A DNA stretch of 64,000 nt from Gemmatimonadaceae bacterium (GCA_040882285.1 JBBEBQ010000019.1:23374-87373), one strand, 5' to 3'. Positions 36,025 to 47,654 are shown, numbered from the stretch's first letter. A program made the numbers and translations. The notes: generated from the sequence alone by a model not told the origin.

Positions 36025-37349
36025 GCGGTACGGTTTACGTCGAGACTTACGGCTGCCAGATGAACGTCAGCGACTCCGAGTTGATCCTCGGGAAGCTGGC
36101 GGACGTCGGCTACTCGCAGGTCGAGTCGCCGGACGGCGCCGACGTGATCCTGGTCAACACGTGCGCGATCCGCGACCACGCCGAGCAGCGCGTGCTGGGA
36201 AGGCTCGGCGAGCTGAAGCGGCACATGAAGGAAGGCGCGGTGGTCGGCGTCGCGGGTTGCATGGCGCAGCGGCTGGGGCCGCGGCTGTTCGACCGGGCCA
36301 AGCACGTCAGTCTCGTCATCGGCCCGGACGGCTACCGCGCGCTCCCGGATCTGATCGAGCGGGCGCGCGACGGCGAGCGCGCGACCGCGGTCGAGTTCGA
36401 CCTCGAGGAGCACTACCAGGGGTTCAGCGCGCGCCGGTTCGAGGGAGTGAAGGCGTGGATCCCGGTGCAGCGGGGCTGCGATTATCGGTGCACGTACTGC
36501 ATCGTGCCGACGACGCGCGGGCCCGAGCGGAGCAGGCCCTTGCTGGACGCGGTGCGCGAGGCGGAGCAGGTGGCGGAGCAGGGAATCACCGAAGTGGTGC
36601 TGCTCGGGCAGACGGTGAACTCGTACAACGACGGCTCGCACGACTTCGCCGACCTGCTGCGCGCCGTGGCGCGCGTGGACGGGATCCGGCGCGTGCGGTT
36701 CACCAGCCCGCACCCGAACGACTTCAGCGAGCGGGTGATCGCGGCGATCGCGGAGACGCCGGAGGTGTGCGAGCACGTGCACCTGCCGATGCAGTCGGGG
36801 TCGTCGAGGGTGCTCAAGCGGATGCTGCGGAGGTACACGCGCGAGCAGTACTTCGATTGCGCCGAGCGCCTGCGCGCCGCCGTCCCGGGATTGGGGCTCA
36901 CGACGGACATCATCGTCGGATTCCCGGGAGAGACCGAGGAAGATTTCGCGGAGACGTTGAGCGCGGTGCGCGAGATAGGCTTCAACGACGCGTACACGTT
37001 CAAGTTCTCCGCGCGGGAAGGAACGGCGGCGACGCGGTTCCCGTCGGCGGACGACGTTCCGGACGAGGTGGCGAGCGAGCGGCTGGAGCGGCTGATCGCG
37101 ACGATGCGAGCCGGCGCGCGCCGGGCGAACATGGCGGCGCTCGGGGAGAGGCACGAGGTGCTGGTGGAGAAGGAAGCGAGGCGGGGAGGGTTGCTGCAGG
37201 CGCGAACCCGGGATTTCAAGACAGTCATCATTCCGGGAGAGCCGTCGCTGATCGGCAGCTATTTGACCGTTGAGCTTACAGGGACGACGGGCTCGACATT
37301 TACAGGAACAGTGGCGTCGGAGCGGGGCGAGCTACCTCTCGCGGGATAG
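36021..37349 (+). CDS. miaB: tRNA-2-methylthio-N6-isopentenyladenosine synthase MiaB
   Basis: 442 residues. The N-terminal UPF0004 domain holds the sacrificial cluster cysteines Cys12, Cys48 and Cys80 (YGCQMN, NTCAIRD, AGCMAQ). The radical-SAM triad Cys153, Cys157, Cys160 lies in RGCDYRCTYC, and a C-terminal TRAM domain binds tRNA. It methylthiolates i6A37 of tRNAs. The ATG at 36021 overlaps the kinase stop; the ORF extension upstream lies inside the kinase gene. miaA was not seen in the window. Confidence 0.95.
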   Translation: MSGTVYVETYGCQMNVSDSELILGKLADVGYSQVESPDGADVILVNTCAIRDHAEQRVLGRLGELKRHMKEGAVVGVAGCMAQRLGPRLFDRAKHVSLVIGPDGYRALPDLIERARDGERATAVEFDLEEHYQGFSARRFEGVKAWIPVQRGCDYRCTYCIVPTTRGPERSRPLLDAVREAEQVAEQGITEVVLLGQTVNSYNDGSHDFADLLRAVARVDGIRRVRFTSPHPNDFSERVIAAIAETPEVCEHVHLPMQSGSSRVLKRMLRRYTREQYFDCAERLRAAVPGLGLTTDIIVGFPGETEEDFAETLSAVREIGFNDAYTFKFSAREGTAATRFPSADDVPDEVASERLERLIATMRAGARRANMAALGERHEVLVEKEARRGGLLQARTRDFKTVIIPGEPSLIGSYLTVELTGTTGSTFTGTVASERGELPLAG

Positions 37350-37458
37350 AAAGCCCTGGGATTCCCCCAGCCTTCGCCAGGAGCCGCGCCGCGCGACTTT
37401 GGTTGTGATTGCAAGACGCCGCTGTCGTTAAGAGCCGCCCGATCGATGAGCATGCTTG

Positions 37459-39474
37459 ATGCCGTTGATCGCCGCCGCCTGCGTCGCCTACGCCGCGGGG
37501 CTGCTGGCCGGCTTCGCGACGGATCGCAGAATCACTGTAATCGTCGCGGGTCTGGCGGCTGCCGCGGTGCTGTACGGGCTGCTGCGACGCAGCGGTTACG
37601 TGTTTGCCGTTGCCGCGCTGCTCGCCAGCGGGATCGCCGTCGCGCTGACCGAGCCACCCAAGCCGATTCATCGGTTCACACGCGCGGTCGCAAGTCCTGA
37701 CGCGGCTCCCGCGCTCGAGCGCGTCCGCGCGGGCGCCGCGAAGCGGATCGAGCGAATGTTCGGCAGCGACGCGCCGATGGCGAAGGCGCTGCTGATCGCC
37801 GAGCAGCAGGACCTTGGCCCCGAGGTCCGCCAGCGGTACGCCGACGCCGGGCTGGTGCACATGCTGTCCATCTCCGGGCTGCACGTCGCGATTGTCGCCG
37901 GCGCGGTCGAGCTGCTGCTCTCGGCGATGGCGCTCGGCCGCGCGCGCGCGGCGATCCTCTCGCTCGTCATCGTCTGGCTGTACGTTGCGGTGATCGGCGC
38001 GCCCGCGCCCGCGCTGCGCTCGGCGGTGATGCTCACCGTCATGGCGTCGAGCAGGATCGCGCAGCGGCCGACGTCGCCCTGGGCGTCGCTCGCGCTCGGC
38101 GCGGCGGTTCCGCTGTACGAGCCGCGCAACGTGCTCGGGCTCGGGTATCAGCTGAGCGTCGTCGGAATGGCGGGACTCACCGCGAGCGGGAGCATCACGC
38201 GGCGGTGGATCGCGCCGAAGGTCGAGGGTTGGCGGCTCGCCGTGTCGAATCAGCTATTGCCGTCCATCATCGCCACGATCGTCACCGCTCCGCTGATCGC
38301 ATGGTACTTCGGGCGGCTGAGCCTGATCGGGCCCGTGTCGAACGTGCTCGCGTCGCCGGTGATCACGATACTCCAGCCAATGCTGTTCCTGGCGATGCTG
38401 TTCCCGATTGACGGCGCGGCGCAGTTCGTCGCGGACGGCTGCCTGCCGCTGCTGCACGTTTTCGACGGGATCGCGGCACGCACGGCTGCCCTGCCGTACG
38501 CATCGATCCAGGTGACCCCGTCGCTGCTCACGACGCTGTTGTGCTGCGTGGCGATCGCCGCGCTGGTAGCCGCCGCGTCCGCGCGGTTCACCGCGCGGCC
38601 CGCGCTGCTCGCCGCGCTCGCGCTCGGCGGCGCGCTCTGGTATCCGCTCATGCCGCCGCCCGCGCGGCGCGAGATCGAGCTGCACATGCTGGACGTAGGC
38701 CAGGGCGACGCGCTCGCGCTCCGCACGACACGCGGCAACTGGATCCTGTTCGACGCGGGTCGCGCGTGGCGCACCGGCGACGCCGGGCGGGCGGTGATCA
38801 TCCCGTACCTGGCGCGGCGCGGGGGAAAGCTCGCCGCGTTCGTGCTGTCGCACCCGCACAACGATCACGTCGGCGGCGCTTCCACGATCCTGCGGGCGCT
38901 GAAGCCGCGAACCTTCCACGACCCGGGTTTCGTCGCGCCGACGGGCTCGTACGCCGCCGCCCTGGCGAGCGCCGTGACGGCGGGGACGCGCTGGAGCCGG
39001 GTACGGCCGGGCGATTCCCTGGTGGTGGACGGGGTCGTGGTCAACTTCCTGGCGCCGGACTCGGCGTGGGCCAGTGCGCTGACAGACCCGAACGAGGCGA
39101 GCACGATCGCGCGCGTCCGGTTCGGCGCGGTTCGATTCCTGCTTGTGGGAGACGCGGAGAAGGAGCTGGAGCAATGGCTGGTCGCCAATGACAGCCTCGA
39201 CCTTCGCGCGGACGTTCTCAAAGTGGCACATCACGGCAGCTCGACGAGCACCACGGAAAGATTTCTCTCCGCTACGAAACCGCGGGTCGCATTGATCTCG
39301 GTGGGGAAGGACAACAGCTACCGCCATCCCAGCCCGGCCGTGGTGGAGAGGCTCGAGCGCTCGGGGGCCGCCGTGTACCGCACCGATCAGCTCGGCACGG
39401 TCGTGGTGTCCACCGACGGCAGGCGGGTGCGGGTTCGCGCTCGCGAAGGTGAGTGGGAGCTGCGGCCCCGATGA
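37459..39474 (+). CDS. comEC: DNA uptake channel ComEC/Rec2
   Basis: 671 residues. N-terminal helices and the competence domain (HMLSISGLHVAIVAGAVELLL) are followed by several more membrane helices and a C-terminal metallo-beta-lactamase-like domain (LDVGQGDALAL, SHPHNDHVGG, LKVAHHGSS). It transports single-stranded DNA into the cytoplasm in natural transformation. The ATG at 37459 is preceded in frame by TTG 37456; no clear Shine-Dalgarno is seen. A 109-bp gap separates it from miaB. Other competence genes are not nearby, but a ComEC this complete means DNA uptake is possible. Confidence 0.93.
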   Translation: MPLIAAACVAYAAGLLAGFATDRRITVIVAGLAAAAVLYGLLRRSGYVFAVAALLASGIAVALTEPPKPIHRFTRAVASPDAAPALERVRAGAAKRIERMFGSDAPMAKALLIAEQQDLGPEVRQRYADAGLVHMLSISGLHVAIVAGAVELLLSAMALGRARAAILSLVIVWLYVAVIGAPAPALRSAVMLTVMASSRIAQRPTSPWASLALGAAVPLYEPRNVLGLGYQLSVVGMAGLTASGSITRRWIAPKVEGWRLAVSNQLLPSIIATIVTAPLIAWYFGRLSLIGPVSNVLASPVITILQPMLFLAMLFPIDGAAQFVADGCLPLLHVFDGIAARTAALPYASIQVTPSLLTTLLCCVAIAALVAAASARFTARPALLAALALGGALWYPLMPPPARREIELHMLDVGQGDALALRTTRGNWILFDAGRAWRTGDAGRAVIIPYLARRGGKLAAFVLSHPHNDHVGGASTILRALKPRTFHDPGFVAPTGSYAAALASAVTAGTRWSRVRPGDSLVVDGVVVNFLAPDSAWASALTDPNEASTIARVRFGAVRFLLVGDAEKELEQWLVANDSLDLRADVLKVAHHGSSTSTTERFLSATKPRVALISVGKDNSYRHPSPAVVERLERSGAAVYRTDQLGTVVVSTDGRRVRVRAREGEWELRPR

Positions 39475-39851
39475 TGCGGGCCCTGCTCGGAACACCGATC
39501 TCGTTGCGGCAGGACATGCTCATCCGGTATCCGGAGCTGCGTGCCGCGCGCTTCCGGGCGGGGGGACTGCCAGTACGGGTAGGCGGGTGGCTGCTTGGCC
39601 GCAGCCGGGTGGACGCCGTGACGCTGGGACGCACCATCTTCGTCGCGCGCGAGATCGAGCCGTCGGCGGAATTGCTCTTGCACGAGCTTCGGCACGTCGA
39701 GCAATTTTGCGAGAGCAGGGCATTCCCATTTCGCTACATTTGGGAAACGCTGCGACGCGGTTATTCCGAGAATCTTTTCGAGCGGGACGCCCGGGAGTTT
39801 GCCACCAGGAGGGTGCGCGGTTCCGAGGCCCCCTTTACGAAGGACGTCTAA
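39471..39851 (+). CDS. DUF4157-like small HExxH protein
   Basis: 126 residues with a zinc-metalloprotease-like motif HELRHVEQF. The sequence around it (GRTIFVAREIEPSAELLLHELRH, in two parts) resembles the DUF4157 family, found next to diverse genes and of unclear activity. No signal peptide or membrane helix. The ATG overlaps the comEC stop (ATGA) and the stop directly abuts the fbp GTG. Proteolytic activity is not proven: a third zinc ligand is not obvious, though a Glu/Asp in ENLFERDAREFA is possible. Confidence 0.75.
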   Translation: MMRALLGTPISLRQDMLIRYPELRAARFRAGGLPVRVGGWLLGRSRVDAVTLGRTIFVAREIEPSAELLLHELRHVEQFCESRAFPFRYIWETLRRGYSENLFERDAREFATRRVRGSEAPFTKDV

Positions 39852-40879
39852 GTGGTAAAGCACAGCGCAACCTCGGTCGTCACGATCGACCGGTACATCA
39901 TCGAGGAAGAGCGGCTCCATCCCCAGGCGACGGGCGAGCTGTCCGGCATCCTGTACGACCTCGCGCTCGCCGCGAAGATGATCGCCAACAAGGTTCGCAA
40001 CGCCGGACTCGCCGACGTTCTCGGCGCCACCGAGAACAGCAACGTCCAGGGGGAGATCCAGCAGAAGCTGGACGTGCTCGCCAACGACATCATCATCAAG
40101 GCGATGGACCACGGCGGGCGTCTGTGCGCGATGGCGTCGGAGGAGATGCCCGGTCTCATCCCGATTCCGGAGCAATTCCGCTGCGGTAAGTACGTGCTGC
40201 TGTTCGATCCACTCGACGGCTCTTCCAACATCGACGTCAACGTACCGGTGGGCACCATATTCTCGGTGCTGCTGAAGGTCACTCCCGGGAACAAGGGCGA
40301 GATGGGAGACCTGTTGCAGCCCGGTCGCCAGCAGGTGGCCGCGGGGTACGTGATCTACGGCTCGAGCACGATGATGGTGTATACCACGGGGCAGGGCGTG
40401 CACGGATTCACGCTCGACCCGGCGATCGGCGAGTTTCTGCTGTCGCACCCGCACATTCGCACGCCCGATCCGGGCAGGTACCTCTCGGTGAACGATTCGT
40501 ACGAGCCCCTCTGGAACGACACCGTCAGGGAGCTCATGCGGCGATATCGCAAGGGCGACGGCAAGAAGCGGAACGGCACGAGCTCGCGCTACGTCGGCTC
40601 GCTCGTCGCCGATTTCCACCGCAACCTGCTCGGTGGCGGGATCTTCGCGTACCCGGCGCAGAGCAAGAGTCCCAAGGGCAAGCTGCGTTTGCTGTACGAG
40701 GCCAATCCGCTCGCGTTCATCGCGGAGCAGGCTGGCGGCGCCGCGTCCGACGGCAAGCGGCGCATCATGGGTATCGAGCCGACGGAGCTGCACCAGCGCA
40801 CGCCGCTGTTCATCGGCAGCAAGTCCAGCGTCGAGCTGGCTGAGTCCATGCTCGGCGGCGCGCTCACGGGCGTCGGGGC

Positions 40880-40883
<4 letters not shown>
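39852..40883 (+). CDS. fbp: Fructose-1,6-bisphosphatase, class I
   Basis: 343 residues; gluconeogenic hydrolysis of fructose-1,6-bisphosphate. Metal and substrate motifs: [26 protein letters not shown], and [20 protein letters not shown] near the end. A GTG start follows the upstream TAA directly. Its stop codon TGA overlaps a CTG that is the best available start of the following mutase gene. Confidence 0.95.
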
Positions 40884-42465
<1,582 letters not shown>

Positions 42466-42469
<4 letters not shown>

Positions 42470-44142
42470 CCCTCATCGCTGCGCGTGGCGGGCGGAGCGA
42501 ACCACTGCTCGGGCCGCACGATCTTGGGTGTATCCGGGTCTTCCTCGTAGTGCGGCGACATGATCTGCACGCCAAACTCGTTGAACGCGTCCTGAATGTT
42601 CATGTGCAGCTTCGACAGGACGTCAATCCTGGTCTCGGGCCGGTCCAGGTACACGTTGAGCTGGTACTCGGGATAGTGATCCGACAGCGCGAGCTGCCGG
42701 ACGAACGGGCGCGGCTCGGAGCGAACTCCGGTCGTTCGCGACGCCGCCAGCTCGAGCAGCGCGTGCACTTGCCGCCACGGCGTGTCGTACCCGATAGTCA
42801 CCGTCGTGTACAGAATGACGCCCTGCTCGGCGGCCAGCCGCGTGTAATTCTTGGTTGTCTGCGAGACAAGGAGCGCGTTCGGGATCGTCACCTCCTCCAG
42901 CTTGTTCGTGCGGACCTTGGTGGACAGCATCCCGACTTCGGTGACGGTTCCCTCGACGCCGCCGATGTGGACATAGTCGCCGGCGCGCATCGCCCGTGAG
43001 TACATGAGAACCAGCCCGCTCATCGCCTGATTTACGATGCCGGACGACCCGAGCGAGAGCACCAGACCGGCGAACACCGACACTCCCTTGAACACGTTGC
43101 TGTCACTGCCGGGGAGGTACGGGTATGCGACCACCAGGGCGAACACCCAGAGCAGCGCTACGATCAGCCGCCGGGTCGGCTTGGCAGTGTCCGGGTGCGC
43201 CCATGGCACCGACACCTGTCCGGCTTCGATCGCTCCAAAAAGCGCTTTCACGAGCCGGGCGAGGAAGCGCGTGCCGAAGAAGATCAGGAGAACGGTGAAC
43301 AGTCCCGGAATCGCGGTCACGACGCCGAGCGTCAGCTCGGCCACCGTGTTGACCAGGTAGCTGCCCAGCGCTTCGCCCCACGGCCGGCTGAACGGGAACC
43401 GCGTCAGGATGAACGTCAGCGCCAGGTACGCAGCGAACAGGCCGATCGCCCAGATCGCAAGGTCGAACGTGCGACGCCCGGTGGTCAGGATCTGGCGCCG
43501 GTCCAGCAGCGTGTATCCTCCTACGCGCAGCTCCTGAATCCGCGCCCAGGCGCGCCTTTCCGCGCGTGCTCCCAGCCGCCGGCGACCGAGCACCAGCGCG
43601 CGCATGAACAACGCGAACAGCGCGATTGCGAACGCGGCCTGCAAAACTGCGCGCGCGTTGTAGGCCAGGCTGCGCTGGTCGCGCTCGAGCCGTATCGCGT
43701 CCTGCACTCGACGCGCTGACTGGACGGCGACTTGGTCGAGGGTCTCGCCGGCCAGGCCGTCCGCGTCCGCGTGTGTGACTGCGAAAAGCGGGCGGAGTCT
43801 CGAGTAGATGACCACGCCTTCTGGCACGCGCCTGATTGTCACGTCGCCGGGGCCGTCCGCCCTGGCTGCCGCACGGATCCGCTCGCTGGCCGCAGCGGCT
43901 CGCTCCTGCGGATCTCTCGCGCCTAGGGGCCCGCGAAAGACGATGATCGTGCGGTTCTGTACGATCAGCGCCGCCGTGTCGGCTGGCACCGCCGTGGTTT
44001 GTCCGCCGGCGGGAGAGAATGCTCCGCTCAAGGCGAACGCCACCGCGCAGAGGAACGCCATCGGAGCCATGGCGCGACGATAACGTGCTGCGTCGGTGCG
44101 GGCAACCGGCACCCGGCCTGAAGCGGGGGGTCGGCTGACCAT
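42466..44142 (-). CDS. Mechanosensitive ion channel protein (MscS family, large form)
   Basis: About 558 residues from ATG 44142 (44070 is an alternative; an extension to 44331 would run into the divergent gene). A signal-like helix ([14 protein letters not shown]) and a periplasmic domain precede about five membrane helices. The MscS pore region and beta domain follow: [24 protein letters not shown] (in two parts), [25 protein letters not shown] and [13 protein letters not shown]. It opens under membrane tension to release solutes. It converges with the mutase gene (4-bp overlap) and diverges from a second MscS-like gene. Confidence 0.9.
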
Positions 44143-44311
44143 GTTGTTGCGACTTCGCAATCTCGGGTTACCGTCGCGAGACTGACCCCCTGCGCGGTCT
44201 GGAGGTGGCGTGACTGGGAGTGCAGGGCACATTATGGGCTGGAACTCGCACTGCGCTGGCCGCCTGTCTCCATTCTGCCCCGATCGCGATCGCCGGATCA
44301 AGGAGTAAATG

Positions 44312-45142
44312 ATGCAGACCGAACTCACCACGGACGTTCAGCGATCCATTTCCGGGATCGGCGACTGGTTCGCGACCAATCAGCCCCGGCTGATCACCGC
44401 CCTCGTGCTGCTGGGCGTCGGCGTCGCGCTGGCGTTCCTCCTCCGCATGGTTGCCGTGCGGATCATGGCCGCCATCGAGCGCGCGGTGCCTGTGCGCGCG
44501 TTCCGCATCTCGCTGGGCGGCGTCGCCCGCGAGCGCCGGGCCTCGGATGTCGTCGGCACGGTCGTGTTCTGGGTCGTGCTCCTCTTCTTCGTCGCGACCG
44601 CTGCGGACGCGCTGGGAATCGCGCTGCTCAGCTCCGTCGTGAACAGCCTGTCGCTGTTCATCCCGCGCGTGTTCGCGGCGGTGCTGATCCTCGTGGCAGG
44701 CATCGTGATGGGGAACCTGGCCCGCGGAGCGGTCGCCGCCACAGCGGCGGGCGCCGGCACGTCGTTCGGCTCCGGTCTCGCGCAGATGGTGCGCGTCGCG
44801 GTCGTGACCGCAGCGGTGGTCATCGCCATCGCCGAGCTCGGCGTGGACATCGCGCTGCTCACCGCGATCTTCTCCGTCGCGCTCGCGGCGCTGCTTGGCG
44901 GGTTCGCGCTGGCCTTCGGGCTCGGAGCCCGTACCGCGATCAGCAACATCATCGGTTCGCACTATCTCCGGCAGGCGTTCGAGGTCGGGCAGACAGTGCG
45001 GATCGGCGGCGTAGAGGGGAAGATCGCGGAGCTCACGGCGACGACGGTCATTCTCGACGTGCCGGAAGGCCGAATGATCGTCCCCGCCAAGCAGTTCGCG
45101 GAGATGACATCCACTCTGCTGGCGAAGAGGGACCCGCAGTGA
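44312..45142 (+). CDS. Small MscS-like channel protein
   Basis: 276 residues; ATG 44312 has AGGAG six bases upstream (an ATG at 44309 is also in frame). There are four to five hydrophobic helices, with TM-helix repeat patterns (FIPRVFAAVLILVAGIVMGN), then LLGGFALAFGLGARTAISNI and a truncated MscS beta domain (VGQTVRIGGVEGKIAELTATTVIL, MIVPAKQF). It lacks the C-terminal cage of full MscS. It starts a three-gene run with two MgtE-related genes (GTGA overlap to the next), so its function may be linked to divalent-cation homeostasis. Confidence 0.85.
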   Translation: MQTELTTDVQRSISGIGDWFATNQPRLITALVLLGVGVALAFLLRMVAVRIMAAIERAVPVRAFRISLGGVARERRASDVVGTVVFWVVLLFFVATAADALGIALLSSVVNSLSLFIPRVFAAVLILVAGIVMGNLARGAVAATAAGAGTSFGSGLAQMVRVAVVTAAVVIAIAELGVDIALLTAIFSVALAALLGGFALAFGLGARTAISNIIGSHYLRQAFEVGQTVRIGGVEGKIAELTATTVILDVPEGRMIVPAKQFAEMTSTLLAKRDPQ

Positions 45143-46011
45143 TCGCTGAGGACCGTCTCGGTCGTGCGTTCCTGGAGTCGCACCCGGCGCGCGCGGCGAT
45201 GACGCTCGAGCAGACGCCGGCTCCCGCCGCCGCCGCGGTGCTGCACGCGGTTCCCGCGGACGCGGCCGCGAGAGTGGTGCGCGACATGACGGTGCCGTAC
45301 GCAGCCGACTGTCTCGGGCGGCTCGCGCCCGGGGACGCGGCTGCGATAGTCACGGAGCTGACGCCCGACGACGTGACCGGCGTAGTCCGCGCGATGGAAC
45401 CAGGGTCGCGCGAGGCGCTGCTCGCCGCGCTCCCCGCCGATGTGCGCGACCAGATCGTCCGCGTGCTGTCGTACCCGGAGGGGACGGCCGGCGCCGTCAT
45501 GGACCCCTCCGTCTTTTATCTCCCGGACGACGTGCTCGTCGCGGACGCCCGTGCGCGCCTGGCCCGCTCCGCGCGCGAGCTGTTGTACTACCTTTATGTC
45601 GTCGATCGCGAGCACCGCTTGGTGGGCGTGCTCGATATCCCGGAGCTGATGCTCGCGCGGGCGCGCCATCCCGTAAGCGCCGCGATGCATCGCGACGTGA
45701 ATCGCCTGAGCGTGTGGCTGCCGGTGGCGCAGGTGCGGGACCACCCCGGCTGGCAGAGCTTTCACGCGTTGCCCGTTGTGGACGAGCAGGAGCGGCTGCT
45801 TGGCGCCGTGCGCTACCAGACTCTGCGCAGGCTCGAGCGCGAGGCGTCGGGTCGCAGGCCGGATCCCGCGCACGTCACGGCAGGCGCGCTGGCGGAGCTG
45901 TTCCAGCTCGGCACCACCGGTTTCGTGGCGGGGATCGTCGCCACCGCGTCGGCGGGGGAGGACCCCGGCCGTCCACTGGCGACCGGCCGCGAGGTGCCCG
46001 ATGAGCGCTGA
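45139..46011 (+). CDS. Stand-alone MgtE-type N-domain plus CBS protein
   Basis: 290 residues with no membrane helix. The first half matches the MgtE intracellular N domain (helical repeats such as VLHAVPADAAARVVRDM, IVTELTPDDVTGVVRAM and AALPADVRDQIVRVLSYPEGTAGAVMDP). The second half is a CBS-like region (LLYYLYVVDREHRLVGVLDI, FHALPVVDEQERLLGAVRY). It repeats the architecture of the cytoplasmic half of the MgtE transporter encoded next, but without a pore. It overlaps mgtE by 11 bp. It may be a Mg-sensing regulatory subunit; this is inference from architecture and context. Confidence 0.82.
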   Translation: MIAEDRLGRAFLESHPARAAMTLEQTPAPAAAAVLHAVPADAAARVVRDMTVPYAADCLGRLAPGDAAAIVTELTPDDVTGVVRAMEPGSREALLAALPADVRDQIVRVLSYPEGTAGAVMDPSVFYLPDDVLVADARARLARSARELLYYLYVVDREHRLVGVLDIPELMLARARHPVSAAMHRDVNRLSVWLPVAQVRDHPGWQSFHALPVVDEQERLLGAVRYQTLRRLEREASGRRPDPAHVTAGALAELFQLGTTGFVAGIVATASAGEDPGRPLATGREVPDER

Positions 46012-47305
46012 CGCCGCCGCGGGATTCGCCAGGCTGGCGCGGACGTTCGTGCGCGAGTTCCCCGACGAAGCGTCGCGGGACCTCGAGAAGCTTCCCGCCG
46101 CGGAGATCGCTCGCCTGGTGCGCACCCAGCCGGCCCGGCATGCGGCTCAACTTTTGGAGCACCTCTCCGCTGACGTCGCCGCCGAGGTGCTGGACGAAAT
46201 CCCGAGCGAGGCGCGGCGCGACGTACTGACGAAGATAGATCCGGTGCGCGCCGTCGCGATCCTCGGCTGGATTGACGACGAGCCGCGAGCCGAGCTGGTG
46301 CAGCTCCTCGATCCGCCGCTCGCGCGCGAACTGCGGATGATGTCGGAATATCCGCCGGAGACTGCGGGGCGGCTCATGGACCCGCGCGCCGTCGGATTCA
46401 AACCCGGCACCACGGTTCAACAGGCGCTCGCGCGCGTGCGCGCGGGGCGGACACAACGGGTAGCCGATGTGTTCGTCACGGATGAGGAAGGGAGTCTCGT
46501 CGGGACCGCCCCGCTGCAGCTCCTGGCGGTCGCAGCTCCTGACGTTCTGGTCGAAACGCTCGTGCGTCCGGCCATCGCGGTCCAGGCGATCGATCCCCAG
46601 GAAGAGGTCGTCGAGCACTTCAACAAGGGACGACTCTCGAGCGTCCCGGTGGTGGACTTCGAGGGGCGGCTGATCGGCGTGATTCGCTACGACACGCTGG
46701 CGATCACGGCGCAGGAGGACGTGGCCGGCGACATTCAGGCGATGGTGGGCGTGAGCCGGCAGGAGCGCGCGCTCTCGCCGGTGTTTTTTGCCGTAAAGAA
46801 GCGGCTGCCCTGGCTGGAGATCAATCTCGCGACCGCGTTTCTCGCCGCGGCGGTAGTCGGACTGTTCGAGGGGACGATCGCGCGATTCACCGCGCTGGCC
46901 GTGCTGCTCCCGGTGGTGGCCGGTCAGTCCGGGAACACCGGCGCGCAGGCGCTGGCCGTCACCATGCGCGGGCTCGCCATGCACGAGATTCGTATCGGCC
47001 AGTGGCCGCGCGTCGTGCGCAAGGAGGCGAGCGTCGCGCTGATCAATGGAATCGCCGTCTCGCTCACGACCGCGGCGGGCGTGTTCGTGTGGAGCAGGTC
47101 GGTGGGGCTCGCGCTGGTGATCGGCACGTCCATGGTACTGTCCATGGTAGCGGCGGGGATCGCCGGCGTACTGGTGCCCTCCACGCTGACCATGATGGGG
47201 CAGGATCCGGCCCAGTCGTCGTCCATCATCCTCACCACGGTTACCGATATCGTCGGCTTCGCGAGCTTCCTCGGGATTGCCACCTTATTGGCGGGGACGT
47301 TGTAG
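46001..47305 (+). CDS. mgtE: Magnesium transporter MgtE
   Basis: 434 residues. The cytoplasmic N domain (ARHAAQLLEHLSADVAAEVL, PPETAGRLMDP) and paired CBS domains (VADVFVTDEEGSLVGTAPL, LSSVPVVDFEGRLIGVIRYD) precede five C-terminal helices. Pore motifs are LPWLEINLATAFLAAAVVGL and GQSGNTGAQALAVTMRGLA. It is a Mg2+ channel gated by cytoplasmic Mg2+. The ATG at 46001 lies within the end of the upstream N-domain gene; the longer ORF is out of phase with it. It is the last gene of this run before the vapBC unit. Confidence 0.94.
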   Translation: MSADAAAGFARLARTFVREFPDEASRDLEKLPAAEIARLVRTQPARHAAQLLEHLSADVAAEVLDEIPSEARRDVLTKIDPVRAVAILGWIDDEPRAELVQLLDPPLARELRMMSEYPPETAGRLMDPRAVGFKPGTTVQQALARVRAGRTQRVADVFVTDEEGSLVGTAPLQLLAVAAPDVLVETLVRPAIAVQAIDPQEEVVEHFNKGRLSSVPVVDFEGRLIGVIRYDTLAITAQEDVAGDIQAMVGVSRQERALSPVFFAVKKRLPWLEINLATAFLAAAVVGLFEGTIARFTALAVLLPVVAGQSGNTGAQALAVTMRGLAMHEIRIGQWPRVVRKEASVALINGIAVSLTTAAGVFVWSRSVGLALVIGTSMVLSMVAAGIAGVLVPSTLTMMGQDPAQSSSIILTTVTDIVGFASFLGIATLLAGTL

Positions 47306-47325
47306 CGGCCTGCCGTATAATGCGC

Positions 47326-47364
47326 TTGCCTGGGTACATAAAATCATATATTATGATTTTATGT
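47326..47364 (+). promoter_or_regulatory. vapBC promoter with overlapping palindromic operator
   Basis: A -35 box TTGCCT (47326-47331) and -10 box TATTAT (47349-47354) are separated by 17 bp. The -10 and its upstream flank lie in a perfect inverted repeat: ACATAAAATCAT (47336-47347) and ATGATTTTATGT (47353-47364) with a 5-nt spacer. AAGGAG (47365-47370) then stands 5 bp before the vapB ATG. This is the expected layout for autorepression by an antitoxin-toxin complex. Confidence 0.8.
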
Positions 47365-47375
47365 AAGGAGAACCT

Positions 47376-47654
47376 ATGCCCAGAAAGCTCTTCGTAAGCG
47401 AAGCGGTTCGCAACTTCGCGGAGTACATCAATCGCGTGGCATATCGTGGCGAGAGCTTCACGCTCGTCCGCGGAAATAAGCCCGTCGCCGAGCTCTCCCC
47501 TGTCGTAGCCGGCCGCCGCCTCGGCGATCTGCCGTATCTGCTCGCTGCGCTTCCATCGCTGGGTGATGCGGAGGCAAAGGATTTCTCGGCGGACATCTCC
47601 GCCGCGCGCTCGGAACTGGCGGGCGCTCCGATCCGGGACACATGGGAGTCCTGA
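47376..47654 (+). CDS. Antitoxin of a VapBC-type pair (Phd/YefM-like)
   Basis: 92 residues. The N-terminal half (KLFVSEAVRNFAEYINRVAYRGESFTLVRG spans the region, with the NRV turn and KPVAEL segment) resembles Phd/YefM-type antitoxin DNA-binding domains. The C-terminal part ends in IRDTWES, a likely toxin-binding tail. It overlaps the toxin gene by 13 bp. The upstream palindrome is its probable operator. The AT-rich promoter contrasts with the GC-rich surroundings. Confidence 0.85.
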   Translation: MPRKLFVSEAVRNFAEYINRVAYRGESFTLVRGNKPVAELSPVVAGRRLGDLPYLLAALPSLGDAEAKDFSADISAARSELAGAPIRDTWES

